Origin: Phorcus lineatus
Taxonomy: Eukaryota > Mollusca > Gastropoda > Trochida > Trochidae
Reading direction: 5' to 3'
Assembly (NCBI GenBank): GCA_921293015.1
Contig: OV121087.1
Location: forward strand, 39,294,630 to 39,358,629
DNA: 64,000 nucleotides
The notes beneath the pieces were generated by a model that saw nothing but the letters and a program-made list of their open reading frames with translations, had not been told where the DNA came from and made no database searches. Both the position numbers and the translations under genes were made by a program. This document shows positions 24,331-35,447 of this stretch, one piece after another. The stretch's first letter is position 1, and each line of letters begins with the position of its first letter.

Positions 24331-24812
24331 AATATGGATGTTGATAAAGTTCACCATCTCTGTCATGATACAAAATGTAATCCTTTCGGGATACTAAAGT
24401 ATTATTATTATGTAATATGGATGTTGATAAAGTTCACCATCTCTGTCATGATACAAAATGTAACCCTTTCGGGGTACTAAATTATTATCATTATGTTATA
24501 TCGATGTTGATAAAGTTAACCAGCTCTGTCATGATACAAAATGTAACCCTTTCGGGGTACTAAAGTATTATTATTATGTAATATGGATGTTGATAAAGTT
24601 CACCATCTCTGTCATGATACAAAATGTAATCCTTTCGGGATACTAAAGTATTATTTTTATGTAATATGGATGTTGATAAAGTTCACCATCTCTGTCATGA
24701 TACAAAATGTAATCCTTTCGGGGTACTAAAGTATCATTTTTATGTAATATCGATGTTGATAAAGTTCACCATCTCTGTCATGATACAAAATGTAATCCTT
24801 TCGGGGTACTAA
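24275..24812. repeat. 83-bp minisatellite derived from a LINE 3' terminus
   Basis: Six full units and a partial seventh begin with CTCTGTCATGATACAAAATG. Unit starts lie at 24275, 24358, 24441, 24524, 24607, 24690 and 24773, a constant period of exactly 83 bp. Units differ by scattered substitutions such as GGGATAC/GGGGTAC. The first part of each unit matches the 3' end of the LINE family represented at 53960-54374 (GCTCTGTGACGATACAAAAG). Confidence 0.95.
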
Positions 24813-24814
24813 TG

Positions 24815-25390
24815 GAAATATGTGAATCCATCGTTTTAAAAATCAATACTTTCGAATCATAATCGTAACGGTGTTCAATATACACACCTTTAAAAACAAA
24901 AACCTAACGTCGACGTGACGAAGTCAATAAGCTTCAATTCCTTGGTTCGAATCCACACTCAGACATATCCCTACATACTGATTCTCTTACCTTTATCTTT
25001 CCGTATGCATGGTTTTTGTTGTCGTAGAGGCAGTGTGTTATATGGGTCTGATATCGTTCCAAGTGTAAAATGATGCAGACATTACTCGTTATTTGTATTC
25101 ATGTAACTACAACACAGTGTTTCATTTACATCATATCAGATACCTCCAAATAACGTATATTGTGTAGAAACTTTTGACTAATCCTCAGCATTGTGACAGC
25201 TTTGTTCTTCCAAATGAATCAATTCTAATGTGTTTTACAATAGAGGGATGAATCCAATTATTTAGTCTTACATTTGTTAGAATGTTTGAATCATGTTGAA
25301 TGCTACATATCTGTCCATGAGCAATGGATTGAATAATGTCGAGGTAGTTATATCATCAAACAAATACGAATCAACTACAAGTAGTCCTTC
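24815..25390. other. Short gene-free spacer
   Basis: Nothing convincing was found between the minisatellite and the M4 peptidase gene. A lone B-box-like GGTTCGAATCC at 24944-24954 has no A box at a suitable distance. Confidence 0.5.
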
Positions 25391-25396
25391 AACAAT

Positions 25397-25402
25397 TTTA
25401 TT
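25397..25402 (-). terminator. Poly(A) signal of the M4 peptidase gene
   Basis: AATAAA on the minus strand begins 22 nt after the TAA stop; a second AATAAA overlaps the stop codon itself. Confidence 0.6.
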
Positions 25403-25423
25403 CATCCTCAATCCCTACATTAT

Positions 25424-28077
25424 TTATTGATAAGTGACCTGCACGCTTTCAATGACTGTTACATCCTCTGACTCAGAAGACACACGAAGGTACAATGGCA
25501 GAGATGAAAACCGATAGGTCATTTGGTCTTCCCCTGACATCAGTGGACTTCCGGTTTCCGGACTATCGTACAGATCTAAATTGATGATGTTTCCTGCAGT
25601 CGAGGCGGTCACCGTCACCTGAGTGGATCCTTGTTGGGGGTTCAGCATGATAATTGGCTTCTTTGAGCTCGATACGGACACCTGCCTCAGTGTCTGACCA
25701 GGCGACAGGGTCTCCATGAAAGTGCTGATGGCACAATCGCTAAAGGTTATTCCTACAGTTTGGAAAGCGGTTCTGACCTTTGTGTAGGCGAAGCCGAGGT
25801 CGTAACAGGACTTCATAACTCCACATGCCCCTTGTTCGAAGGTGGTTGACTGGGTCCAGTAGTTCATGTTGGCATAAAGGAAACAATGGAATGCATCTTT
25901 CATAGGCATGTTTAAAACTTGAACCAATTCATAAAAAGCCTTGTTGAAAATACCACTGCTGTGGTGAACGTTGACGTTGTCGTTATAGTCGTCAACATGT
26001 TTCTTCGAAATGCCGTCCTTGGTTGGGTCGTCCATGTAGCGAAGGGCACCTGATCCTTTCTTGATGTCATATCCCAACAACCAGTCATTTCTTTTCAAAT
26101 GATACATCTTTGTCGCTTCTCCAGCGATGTCAGAAAAAGCCTCATTGATTCCACCGGATTGTCTGCTGTAAATCAGATTAGAATAACGAGTTGTGACACC
26201 GTGGCCAAGCTCGTGAGCAACGACATCCAGGCTGACAAGGGGGTAGAAGTAGCTGTAGCCATCCCCGAAAGTTAGACTGTTGCCATTCCAGAAAGCGTTT
26301 TCATAATTACTGGCGTAGTGGACATAGATTGGTGGTTTGAACGTGAGAGGGATTACGCCGTACCAATCTTTATACATATTGACTGATGCAGTACCATAGG
26401 CAATAGCATCAGTTACAGCAGAATAAGCTCCGTTAATCTCATCAGAGTAGCCTTCACTGCAGGTGTATTCAGCTGTAGAGAATGAACTTTTGTCGGTTCT
26501 CTGTTTCATATCGATGACTCTGACGTTCTCGTTCTCAAGGCGGCAAGTTGTACCTAGGACAGTGGTTTCGAGACATATTTTAGTACCTCCATAATTTATC
26601 CTACCAATTTTAGTATTACCGCCAACACCCACTGCTGGATTTGTACAGGAACTTGGTTCTTGTGTTGTTGGTTCTTGTGTTGTTGGTATTTGGGTTGTTG
26701 GTTCTTGTGTTGTTGGTTCTTGTGTTGTTGGTTCTTGTGTCGTCTCTCCCTCACATTGATCCTGAGTTGTTGATGGTTGTTGTGTCGTTGGTTGTTGTGT
26801 TGTTGGTTGTTGTGTTGATGGTTCTTGTGTTGATTGTTGTTGTGTTGATGGTTCTTGTGTTGATGGTTCTTGAGTTGATGGTTCTTGAGTGGATGGTTCT
26901 TGGGTTGTTGGTTCTTGTGTTGATGGCTCTTGTGTTGTCACTGCCTGTGTCGTCTCTCCCCCACAATGATCCTGAGTTGTTTCCGGTTCCACGGTAGATT
27001 CGTTATCTCCTGCCGACTGTCTTCGAACTCGATGTTTGCCAGTAGCCAAATTTGAGTCGATTGCCTTGGTTTGGATGTTGTTAATCATATCAACAATAGA
27101 TAGATCGCAGGCATCGATGAAATAGCATGGTCGTTTAGGTGTCTTACCATCCATGAAAAAGAAGTTAATTTCGTAGGTGACGTGAGATTTTCCTTCCAGC
27201 GTGTAAATATTCTTCTTAACGTCGAGGTTTTCAACAGTTGATGCATCTGCACCAACATCACGGAACGCAACACCCGTGACGACATCATCAGTTTGGTTAC
27301 AGGCATATGGGTCCGGAATATCTTCCTCTAGTCCAATATACACATCTCCACTCACAAGTCCTGCATACCCTTCCAATGAGCTATAATCAGCCGCTACTCC
27401 GCCTCCAAGTACCTCCAACCCTCCATACGTCTGCTGGAGCTTCTCCTTGACTATTCCAAGAGCTGTTGTGAAGGTCCGGGTCGTCACCAGAGAGTTGTGT
27501 CCGCTCAAATGGATGCCGGAGAGAAGATCTGCTATTGTGACTCGAGAGTCCAGTGACGTCCGTCCTGCCTGCATCAGTGTGGCCACGCTGACACGTCCTG
27601 ACGCGTCCGTGTATGTCGCTATAGCTAGCAGAACTGTTGGAAGAATGTCAATTCCGGACTTTAAAACTTGAGTTAATATGTATAAATATTTACATAGGGA
27701 TTCGATATGTTAACTTTTTTAATAAGTACGTCGTTCGCTGTTTACAAAAACATACTGATTTATAACATGTTGAACGAACAAATTATTTTTACCATATTAT
27801 TTTAAAACAATGGTCAGACGATAATATGTATGGCCTCTGATATTTATTACAATGGCCTTATCTACTAAGATTTACTTTTGCATCAAACAATAGATAATCT
27901 CTTTCGACTGAATATGTAATAGATGAATATTATGAAGTTCGTTCTTATGAATTGAATACTTTAGCAACAAAATATCAACTGAACATTATTTGTTCTACTA
28001 CTTCTTATAATTGCATTTCTTAAACCCACAGCGTAAATTTCTGGGTAGAACTTACCTAGAATGGTTATACCCTTCAT
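25424..28077 (-). CDS. Secreted M4 (thermolysin-family) zinc metallopeptidase with Thr/Gln/Glu/Pro stalk
   Basis: The CDS joins exon 1 (28077-28056, MKGITIL plus one base) to exon 2 (27633-25424). The donor is GTAAGT at 28055, the acceptor CCAACAG ends at 27634, and the intron is 422 bp. The 743-residue product starts with a signal peptide MKGITILVLLAIATYTDA formed only after splicing. An FTP-like and a PepSY-like propeptide follow to about residue 200, then a furin-type RVRR at 209-212. A low-complexity TQEP/TTQ stalk spans about 222-335 and contains two copies of TQD.C.GETTQ. The M4 catalytic domain follows: HELGH 481-485, third zinc ligand E505 in GGINEAFSD, catalytic H564 in VHHSSG. A C-terminal beta-rich tail of about 100 residues is not assigned. 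All key catalytic residues are present, so an active extracellular peptidase is likely. M4 enzymes are chiefly microbial, so an ancient transfer is possible; the intron, TATA box and poly(A) signal make it a resident animal gene. Confidence 0.9.
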
Positions 28078-28125
28078 GTCGATGCCAGAAAGGGAACTGC
28101 AATACCTCGACTTAGTATTGGCGCC

Positions 28126-28133
28126 TATTTATA
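28126..28133 (-). promoter_or_regulatory. TATA box of the M4 peptidase gene
   Basis: TATAAATA reads on the minus strand 49 bp upstream of the ATG, which places transcription start near 28100 and leaves a 5' UTR of about 25 nt. It supports exon 1 as the true first exon. Confidence 0.7.
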
Positions 28134-28139
28134 AGGGTG

Positions 28140-29828
28140 CATGGTACACCTGGTCCAAACTAATCAACTAATAAGGCTCTACATCGTGTACCTGAACTGT
28201 CCCTCATTGTAAAATTTAATCTTGAAACGCTTAATAGATGCACATGATATCGAAACGTAATAATTTGATTAATTACTTCGCCTTGGGGGCCATGATAATT
28301 ACGGACCAAAGAAATTATAATAAGCAAAATTTTATTCAATCTGATATATGATGCCGTAACAGGGGATTGATGATGCTTCTTAAATTGTATGAATGTTGTT
28401 CACATTCTATATAACGTCTACATGTTGAAATAAGAAAAAAATTATTTTTTTTGCACAGAACGCGAAATGTTTCCTACAGATGCTCTCAAGAGAATATTGA
28501 TGTAAGCATTTCATATGGCCTTAGTCATTTAGTGTGATGTTTACAACTCACTTTGACGACATGTTTAGAGTGACACAGAGTGTGTTCATAATTTTTGTGG
28601 CTTAAATAAACGCAAAAATACCATGTTCCTGTGTTAAGTTCAAATGAGTTCCCTAAACTTGTAACTTTTTATCTAAAAGGCCATAATTCACAGCCTTCAC
28701 TGATAATCCAACAAAACCCATGTATATCTTACGAAGGCGAAATTCTGCGTCCACGTACATTAGATAAATTACCTACTAAATACTACCAAACCGTATTTGT
28801 CTTAGGTGTGCTGTAAATAAATTTTCAAAATAATTTTAGTGAGTGACGGGTGCCATTGTCAGGTGACACTAGGCATACTTGATAAGCACTTAGATGCCGA
28901 TTTTCAGAAGCAACTATTACATTTCGATAAAATAACTCCATTTATGATTTTCCAAATTTCTGCTCCGTATGCCCCTTTCTGTCAGTTTCGGGCCCTGAAT
29001 TTGTTAACTTTGGTTATTTAACGATCTTATATAGTTATATAGTTATTTCACCTACTTATTACCTTAGTGCATATATAATTCATTTCGGGATGTCTTTGTT
29101 GCAAAAAAGCTTATTCGATAATTTTCAATCTTTGCTTTTGAAGGTGATTATGTAATGTATCATAATAATTATTATTTAATTCACCTGAGTAAACAGTAGA
29201 AACTTTTGTAACTCGTTGAAAGGTGAAGAAACAAACTCAAATTCTTCTACACAATACTCTTTGACCGACTGCGTGAAAAAATGTAAGTATTAGATCTTAT
29301 ATTAAAACAACAAAGACATGTATGTGCAATTTTTTCTCATTCAATCAATCAGAAAATGTTATTCCAAAATGATGAAAATTTAAATGTTTATTTCGTCCGT
29401 GTTAATTGAAAACTTTGTACCACTAACGATCATTTGATAAATTTGAAAATCATTATACAAACTCACATAGGATAACGTACGAATGTATACAAATGGGATT
29501 AGGGAAACAAACTTTCGGGATGCAACTTCTGATAATGCTAGTCGAAGACTTAATCTTCATAACTAGTTAAGAAAGAAAAAAAGTTTCACCTTTTTTTTTT
29601 ATTGTCATAGGCATAACAATGAATTTCCACGATACGTTTTTCGTCCTTATGATTTCTGGATTGATCTCTTGCGGTCGCGACTAATTAATGGTTACTACTA
29701 TTGTTCGACCAAATATTCGCATGACTTGGTTGTAGCTTTACAGATACTTTTTTCAGAGAAACTTATTGCAAGGTACCCGGATGTTCATGTGCTGCACGGA
29801 GTACACGTGATAAGAATTTTGTCTCGTC
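28140..29828. other. Gene-free stretch
   Basis: Only short open frames without recognisable domains are seen (for example 28631-28816 and 28839-29021 on the plus strand). No repeat boundary was identified. Confidence 0.4.
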
Positions 29829-29830
29829 CT

Positions 29831-30454
29831 TTAAAGGCACTAGTGCACGCTTTTACGGTTTAAATTGGCTATTTTAAGGTTTACGAGAACTATGCATTCA
29901 CTTAAACTTTCTATTGATGCAATGAAATACTAAACATTCTTTACAATTTACCTGCAATCAACAATGAAAACGTTAAGACAGCCGCTGTCGGCTTGGACAT
30001 ATAAAAATCTATGGTTAACTGTGCACAAAACGGATAAATTATTGACACTTGGAAACGGCTGAACTAGTATTGTGTGCAACTATTGAATTTACCTAAACTC
30101 TGAACTGAGAACCAATCATGAAATATGTTTTTATGAAAGCAATGTTGTAAATTAACCGATTTAATTACACAGCATTATCATTGTTATTAGATTGACCATA
30201 GCGACTGCCGTTTCCGCTTTTCTGGTTATGAGCAAAATTTTAATATTTCTGATATCATAGTTCATGCGATTTAATGTAACGTAACATTAAATACTTCCAG
30301 CCTAAATCCACTTTAGTACCTGAATACGTAAATATTTGTTAAATAACTTACGGGGTAGATTACTTGAGTGAGGACAGTGAGTAATATCGAGAGATATGCA
30401 GTATCTGTGCATTCGTTGTGTTTACGAAATATTGGCGTGCACTAGTGCATTTAA
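29831..30454. mobile_element. TTAA-flanked repeat with GGCACTAGTGCACG ends, copy 1
   Basis: The left end AGGCACTAGTGCACGC after TTAA (29831-29834) is mirrored by GCGTGCACTAGTGCAT before TTAA (30451-30454). Internal blocks such as ACGGCTGAACTAGTATTGTG and AACTCTGAACTGAGAACCAA recur, diverged, in the copy at 33877-34720. Confidence 0.55.
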
Positions 30455-30692
30455 ATTTTACCCGATTATTTCATGGTTAGAACGCTTAAGTACATGGTAC
30501 TACACGCTTCATTCACACATTATTGAAGGCAACCAAGAAGGGGTTGTAAAATTACAAAAATAAACATTATTTTTCTTCTTTTTGGATCGGAACAAGTGAT
30601 ATCCGAGTCAGTTATTAACATGGGTTGAGAGTTTTATCGCCCGTGGGTCCGATCTCGACCACCTGGCCTCGGACACGTCTCAATGGCAGTAA

Positions 30693-30830
30693 CTCTCGAA
30701 TGTTACAAACTGGCAACTTGTGTGTCAGATGGTGGTCACTGAGCTCATCCTGGTCAGAGTTCTGTTTCTCGTTGGTTTTTCTGCCATGGGAGCTTCAGAA
30801 TACGTTTCAGTAATAATTTCCTCTAATAAA
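30693..30830 (+). pseudogene. Possible SLC22 (organic cation transporter)-like exon relic
   Basis: The plus frame reads LSNVTNWQLVCQMVVTELIL then VRVLFLVGFSAMGAS. The order resembles the first extracellular loop end and second membrane helix of SLC22 transporters (VTEW.LVC....TEL.Q..F..G...GA). The residues expected between LVC and TEL are partly missing, no start codon or clear splice pair frames it, and the next frame upstream looks related, suggesting a frameshift. A relic is more likely than a working exon. Confidence 0.25.
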
Positions 30831-31560
30831 ATTAAGCCTCCGTATGCCTATATTTTCATTGGAGACCTGAAGCAGCATCCCGGTGAAAGTTTTTGGATCT
30901 TCAATTAATAATATTGGAAATGTATCATTAGAAAATCTCATTGCACAGCTTTCTTTGCTTGCAACCAATCAGAAATTTATTTTTTGGCCCAGAAAGTGCT
31001 TCACCTGTCACAGAGGTTACTAAGGTAGAAATGGCTAAAGTATCTTCTGTAGGGAGGTAATTAATATGTTCATAACTAATGTTATCTCCTGGAACTACTC
31101 ATTAATAGGAATTACATACACAAAATATTGAAGCATATCTTTATTTTGTTACATCAAAATTTTACAAAATATGACATCATGATAATATGTCTCCATACAA
31201 TGTAAGAGAATGACGACGAATGTATATGTTTTTAAAACTTTAACATAAATACAATGATAAGAACACAATTGGATGAAATGTTAATGAAATTTAATATTTT
31301 TCTGTGCATATAAATACATATATCTATGGTGTATACGTGTTTAAACATTTAAACACAAACAACAAGTTTAAATGAAAATTCAACTGAATATTTTTGTGCG
31401 CAAATATATAGATATTACTTATATAAATATAGCCTTGTCTGTGACATATTCTATGATATTTCCTCTCTCTCACACCCGTTTTAGACTCTCCCTCGCTTTC
31501 TTTGTCTTTCCCTCTCTCCTCGCCACCTTGCCCACCCGACATACATATCGCCTCCCCTCT

Positions 31561-32745
31561 CTACTTCTTGGCGGTCTTCTTCTCCTTCTTCCCCTTCTTC
31601 GCCGCCCTCTCTTCCTCCAAGCGTCTCAACTTCTCTTCTCTCCCTTGCAGTTTTTGCTGTGTGAACATCTTCTTCATGAACTGACGTCTCTCCCTCTCCT
31701 TCTTCGCATCATATCTCTTGTACTCTCTCTCCAGGGCTTTCTTCTGGGCCTGCTCCACGTATCTGGATTAAGAAGTACCATGTACATATGGAGTGAAAAA
31801 TGAAATCAAACAATTAGATAATTTCCCAATTTTTGTAAATCGCATTTCTTTTTGATAATTATCAAAACATATTCTGTGAGGTGATGTAGATGAATTTGAT
31901 CGCTATAGAACATTTCATTCATGATGAAAACTGTTCATCGAGTTCTTTAAACATCAATCATTCATTACCATTATATACATTATCTCCGTATTGAATTTTA
32001 TCAAACTTTTAGGATATCACTGGGAGAGGATACCAAAATCTAATTATTTCGATAGAACTTTTTTTTAGAATTTTTTTTATACCAATTTCTCAGTTTTTCA
32101 CACAAATAATCGAATTTAATCGTTAATAATCGTGATACGTCTCTATGCAATTATTCTTTTCTTTTTAATTGTTTGGTCGCAATTGTACATCTACATATAT
32201 ATCGTGTATACTGGTATCAAATATATATTTTAAAAAAGACAAGCTTATCCTGTATGTATATAATGATTATTGATAAATCAAACTAAAAAATCCATCTAAA
32301 TATATTATTTTAATCATCGAGGTAAACTTTTGGATATCTTATATTCAAAAGTAATTTATGGGGTCAAAAAATCCAAAATATCTTACCTATCATATCTGTA
32401 AACATCGGCCATAATCTGTCTCTCTTCTGTCGAGTACTGATTTAAACCTAGAGCAGCAAGACGACTTTGTCCCACCCCTGTATTGTACACCTCCAACAAC
32501 CGCCGGGGTGGTTTCCGTTTCGGGGTAACGCCGTCCACCACAGGGACCGAGAAGCACACACCCCCACGGGCGGAGTTTTCTGGAACAATTCCTTCTTGGC
32601 GTATCTGTCTCAGAATCTCATCCCCTGACAGAGTAGGGCGTGGTTTTGGGCTCAAACTCAGACTAGGCTGGAGAGGTTTTGGCGATGGTCGAGGTTTCGG
32701 TTTGTAACAGGAAAATAACCCGTCCAAGAAAGTGAAACAACCCAT
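31561..32745 (-). CDS. MGCF family copy B: putative N-myristoylated, coiled-coil protein (stathmin-domain-protein-like?)
   Basis: Exon 1 (32745-32387) joins exon 2 (31762-31561) across a 624-bp intron (donor GTAAGA, acceptor TCCAG), again splitting an Arg codon. The intact product has 186 residues: MGCF acylation signal, PKP/SLS-rich linker, DEILRQIRQEGIV, KRKPPRRLLEVY, RYDRYVEQAQKKALEREY, and a polybasic end KKGKKEKKTAKK. It probably sits at membranes through the acylated N-terminus and basic tail (inference). The frame is open for 29 codons upstream of MGCF, but the same region in copy A has a stop, so MGCF is the better start. The exons differ from copy A at only a few percent of sites by eye; the introns do not align. 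Confidence 0.75.
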
Positions 32746-32800
32746 GATCGACAGAAGTTCAGCTGAAGCGACTAAAGCTTGAGAACAATTGTCTTGGAGA

Positions 32801-32851
32801 CAATGGCGTGACGTCATGGATGACGACGTCATACAAATAGCTAATTTGCAT
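32801..32851 (-). promoter_or_regulatory. Promoter module of copy B
   Basis: In gene orientation: octamer ATGCAAAT (32851-32844), CRE-like TGACGTCG (32831-32824), full CRE TGACGTCA (32816-32809), CCATTG (32806-32801). Order and spacing are as in copy A. Confidence 0.55.
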
Positions 32852-32859
32852 ACTTTGAC

Positions 32860-33876
32860 AGAATTGTGAATTAATCTGTGATGCGTACTTTTCGTTTCGT
32901 TATTGAATAAGGATTAGATATAGTATTCTCTATTTGTAAGGTATAACAACTTGTGGATACCTGACAATATCCATTTTACCTAAGGTCACCAAGAGATGAA
33001 TTTTAAAAGTTATTCACCTGCTAGTATCCCAATCTCAAAATTTTCTGTTCTCCTAAAATTGATATAATTTTATGATAGATTCATAAAACACCCTTATTTT
33101 GGAGGTTAAACTATCATTAGGAATATTCGCTAACGTTTCACAAAATTAGTTTTTTAGAGTAATGTATATGGAAAATACCCTCGTGTTTTGAAAGGTTTGT
33201 AATTTGCACCAGTTATGCTTTGCATAGGATGTTGACCATCTGACGGCTTTTCCTTAAACAGTTCAGATTTTCATTTCCTTTTACAAGACTTTCATGAAGT
33301 AAATTTACTTTTGACCCTTTTTGCCCCCAAAATGGTTTGGTCACTTCACTTATCTATAATGCAATGTTGTATTTAAGGCTCTCAAATTCAACATATATCT
33401 AATCAAAGTCATCCTGTTACATAAAATGACCTGTCGACATTTAAGCTACTTGTAAAGTACTTAGCTGGTTGATTTATAGTCATTTACGGATACTCCTTAA
33501 CTAGGACTCCTTGACACTGCCAGGTACAAAGTACACGGACCTCACCAGGAAATAAAAATGCACCATCAGCAAATTATATTTATTATGTCATATATTTTTA
33601 AATGGACAGGCCTAACATTACCAATGCTATTGGTATAATATGAGAATTTTCTTTAAAGGTGTTTGAAAGAAACTAAAGTCTCAAATGAACAAGTATCAAA
33701 TATAGGAATTGATCAAGTTGAATTCAGTGCAAAAAAAGGAATCGTCCGAATTCTCACACAATAAGACTTGCGTCCATAAAGGAATGGTGAAATCATATAA
33801 AACAACTGCTTCTGTTATTTTAATCTTCAAATATAATCTTTTCTTAAATCGAGGCTCGCGTTCAAAGTCTTAGATC
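32860..33876. other. Gene-free stretch
   Basis: No exon or repeat boundary was recognised; AT-rich spacer. Confidence 0.45.
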
Positions 33877-34720
33877 TTAAAAGCACTATAGCACATATTT
33901 TAGGTTAAAATTGGCTATTTCAAGGCGTACATAGACACGCTCATTATCTTTCTGTGGCATCACGCTTCATCTGCGTAATTGAATCCGCTGATCGAGCTCC
34001 TTCCATATACCCTGATCTCTTTCGGGCCAAATCCCTCGTACGGTTGGCGTGGCTTGATATTCGTGGCTGTGCTCACCTGCTATTGTTTAAGCCAATAAAA
34101 TGTCGTTATCCAAGGAGTTTGAAGCTACTCTTTTGAACTTAACAGAAATTTTCATCCGGGTTGTGCCTCTGTTGATGGATGCATGTCGTCTCATTGGCTG
34201 GTTAGATAGCTTTTGGCCTAAAGAATATCAGGGTAAAGAGGCTCGATCAACGGATTCAATTACGCTGATGAAGAAGGATGTTTCTCTGGTTGCAATGAAA
34301 TACTTAGTGTGCTATATTGACAATTGACCTGTAGTCCCTAACAAAAAGGTTCAGACGCCGAAGTAGCCTTAGAGATTTAATAACATTTACGGCAAGCTGC
34401 TTGAAATTGGAACGAAATGTATAGGTGAAAACGGCTCAACTAGTAATGTGCGCAGCTTTAAAATCTACCTTGATCTCTGAACTGAGAACAAAGTATGAAC
34501 AATTGTGTGTTAAGGCAATAACGTAACCGATATCATATACAAATTATCACTGACATCATCGTTGTTGGATAAACCATAGCAGCAACTGTATTCGATATTC
34601 AAATATTTCCAATATCGGTTGCGGATTCGATGCAACTTTGCGTTGAATATTTCCGGTCTTATATAATTTTATTTGTAACCTGCATGCGTACATATTTGCT
34701 GAAATTCGTATTTTCATTTT
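33877..34720. mobile_element. Repeat related to 29831-30454, interrupted copy 2
   Basis: It begins TTAAAAGCACTATAGCAC (33877-33894) and shares GGTTAAAATTGGCTATTT, AACGGCTCAACTAGTA and CTCTGAACTGAGAAC with copy 1. About 350 bp with no counterpart in copy 1 lies inside, at roughly 33950-34330. The right end is not recognisable. Confidence 0.45.
33958..34295. repeat. Imperfect inverted duplication (foldback)
   Basis: The reverse complement of about 33958-34040 (ending in ATTCAATTACGCAGATGAAG) closely matches about 34205-34290 (ATTCAATTACGCTGATGAAG), preceded on both arms by TTTGGCC..AAAGA.ATCAGGGTA. It fills the insert inside the repeat above, so it looks like a separate foldback element or an inverted duplication. 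Short open frames on it have no known domain. Confidence 0.55.
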
Positions 34721-35306
34721 TGCAAAGCAACTAAATTGAACTAATTATTCTTGGCGAGCAAAAAGCTGATCACTTACACCAAACTCTGCTGTCGGGTTTG
34801 AAAATGATTTCAGTTTCTATGAACGTCTTACAATTTAGGTGACGCTGCTTTTCAGCACCTGTCGATTCAGCTTGTCCGGAAACAAATCAAATGCGCCCCA
34901 TTTGAGGTCGCACCGCGAGTGCGTTATACCAAGAATCTATTAATACTAATTTCATCGCCGATACTGAAGACAGACGCATTTCTCATTGCGATAATCGACT
35001 TTTTTAAATTCTTTCTGTAGTGTATGAAGAAGGTAAGCACGATCTATTTTCATTGAATTTTCATCTGGGAAATTTCATGTGTTCTTCGTCACGGCTTTTG
35101 CGAAATGACGAGGAAAGCCTTGTCGTACGACAATGGGGAGGGGTAGGATGTTTTGAATTTCAATTTTGAGCATTAAAATGCACGAAAATTTCAAAGATTT
35201 GTTGCAAATGCCGGGGGAAAGTTTTTGTGAGTGTTTATGTGATAAGGTTTTTTTTTCAAAATCCTGAGACTGTTGGTTGCCAGCCTTAAGTCTGTTTTAT
35301 TCCTAG

Positions 35307-35447
35307 CAAACATGGTGGATGGTGTAGACGTTTTGAGACGCATCAAGAAGTATAAGAGGCGGGAGAGAGTTCATAGGACCTTCGAGATAGAGAACTCTGT
35401 GACCTTTTCCGTTTCGGAGGACAACAATATCGTTATTGATGAACCTT
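35307..35447 (+). CDS. Predicted first coding exon of an unrecognised gene
   Basis: A pyrimidine-rich acceptor (TCTGTTTTATTCCTAG, AG at 35305-35306) is followed by CAAACATGG, a strong start context with ATG at 35312. A 45-codon frame then ends at a consensus donor GTGAGT (35448-35453). The peptide is MVDGVDVLRRIKKYKRRERV then HRTFEIENSVTFSVSEDNNI and VIDEP: a basic helix followed by an acidic beta-like part. A 5' UTR exon upstream is implied. No following exon was found with confidence before copy C, and I do not recognise the family. Confidence 0.4.

Noticed and set aside
24275-24812. CRISPR-like array of regularly spaced repeats.
   Set aside because: Units are contiguous 83-bp tandem copies without variable spacers in a eukaryotic LINE context; it is a minisatellite.
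24900-24965. B-box-like GGTTCGAATCC suggesting a second tRNA or SINE.
   Set aside because: No A box at a suitable distance and no cloverleaf can be drawn.
26641-26997. 118-codon plus-strand Leu/Val-rich frame.
   Set aside because: It is the antisense shadow of the TQEP repeat in the M4 peptidase gene.
32746-32832. Longer N-terminus for MGCF copy B (and the equivalent 38842-38931 for copy C).
   Set aside because: The extension overlaps the CRE/octamer promoter module and copy A has an in-frame stop there; MGCF is a better start.
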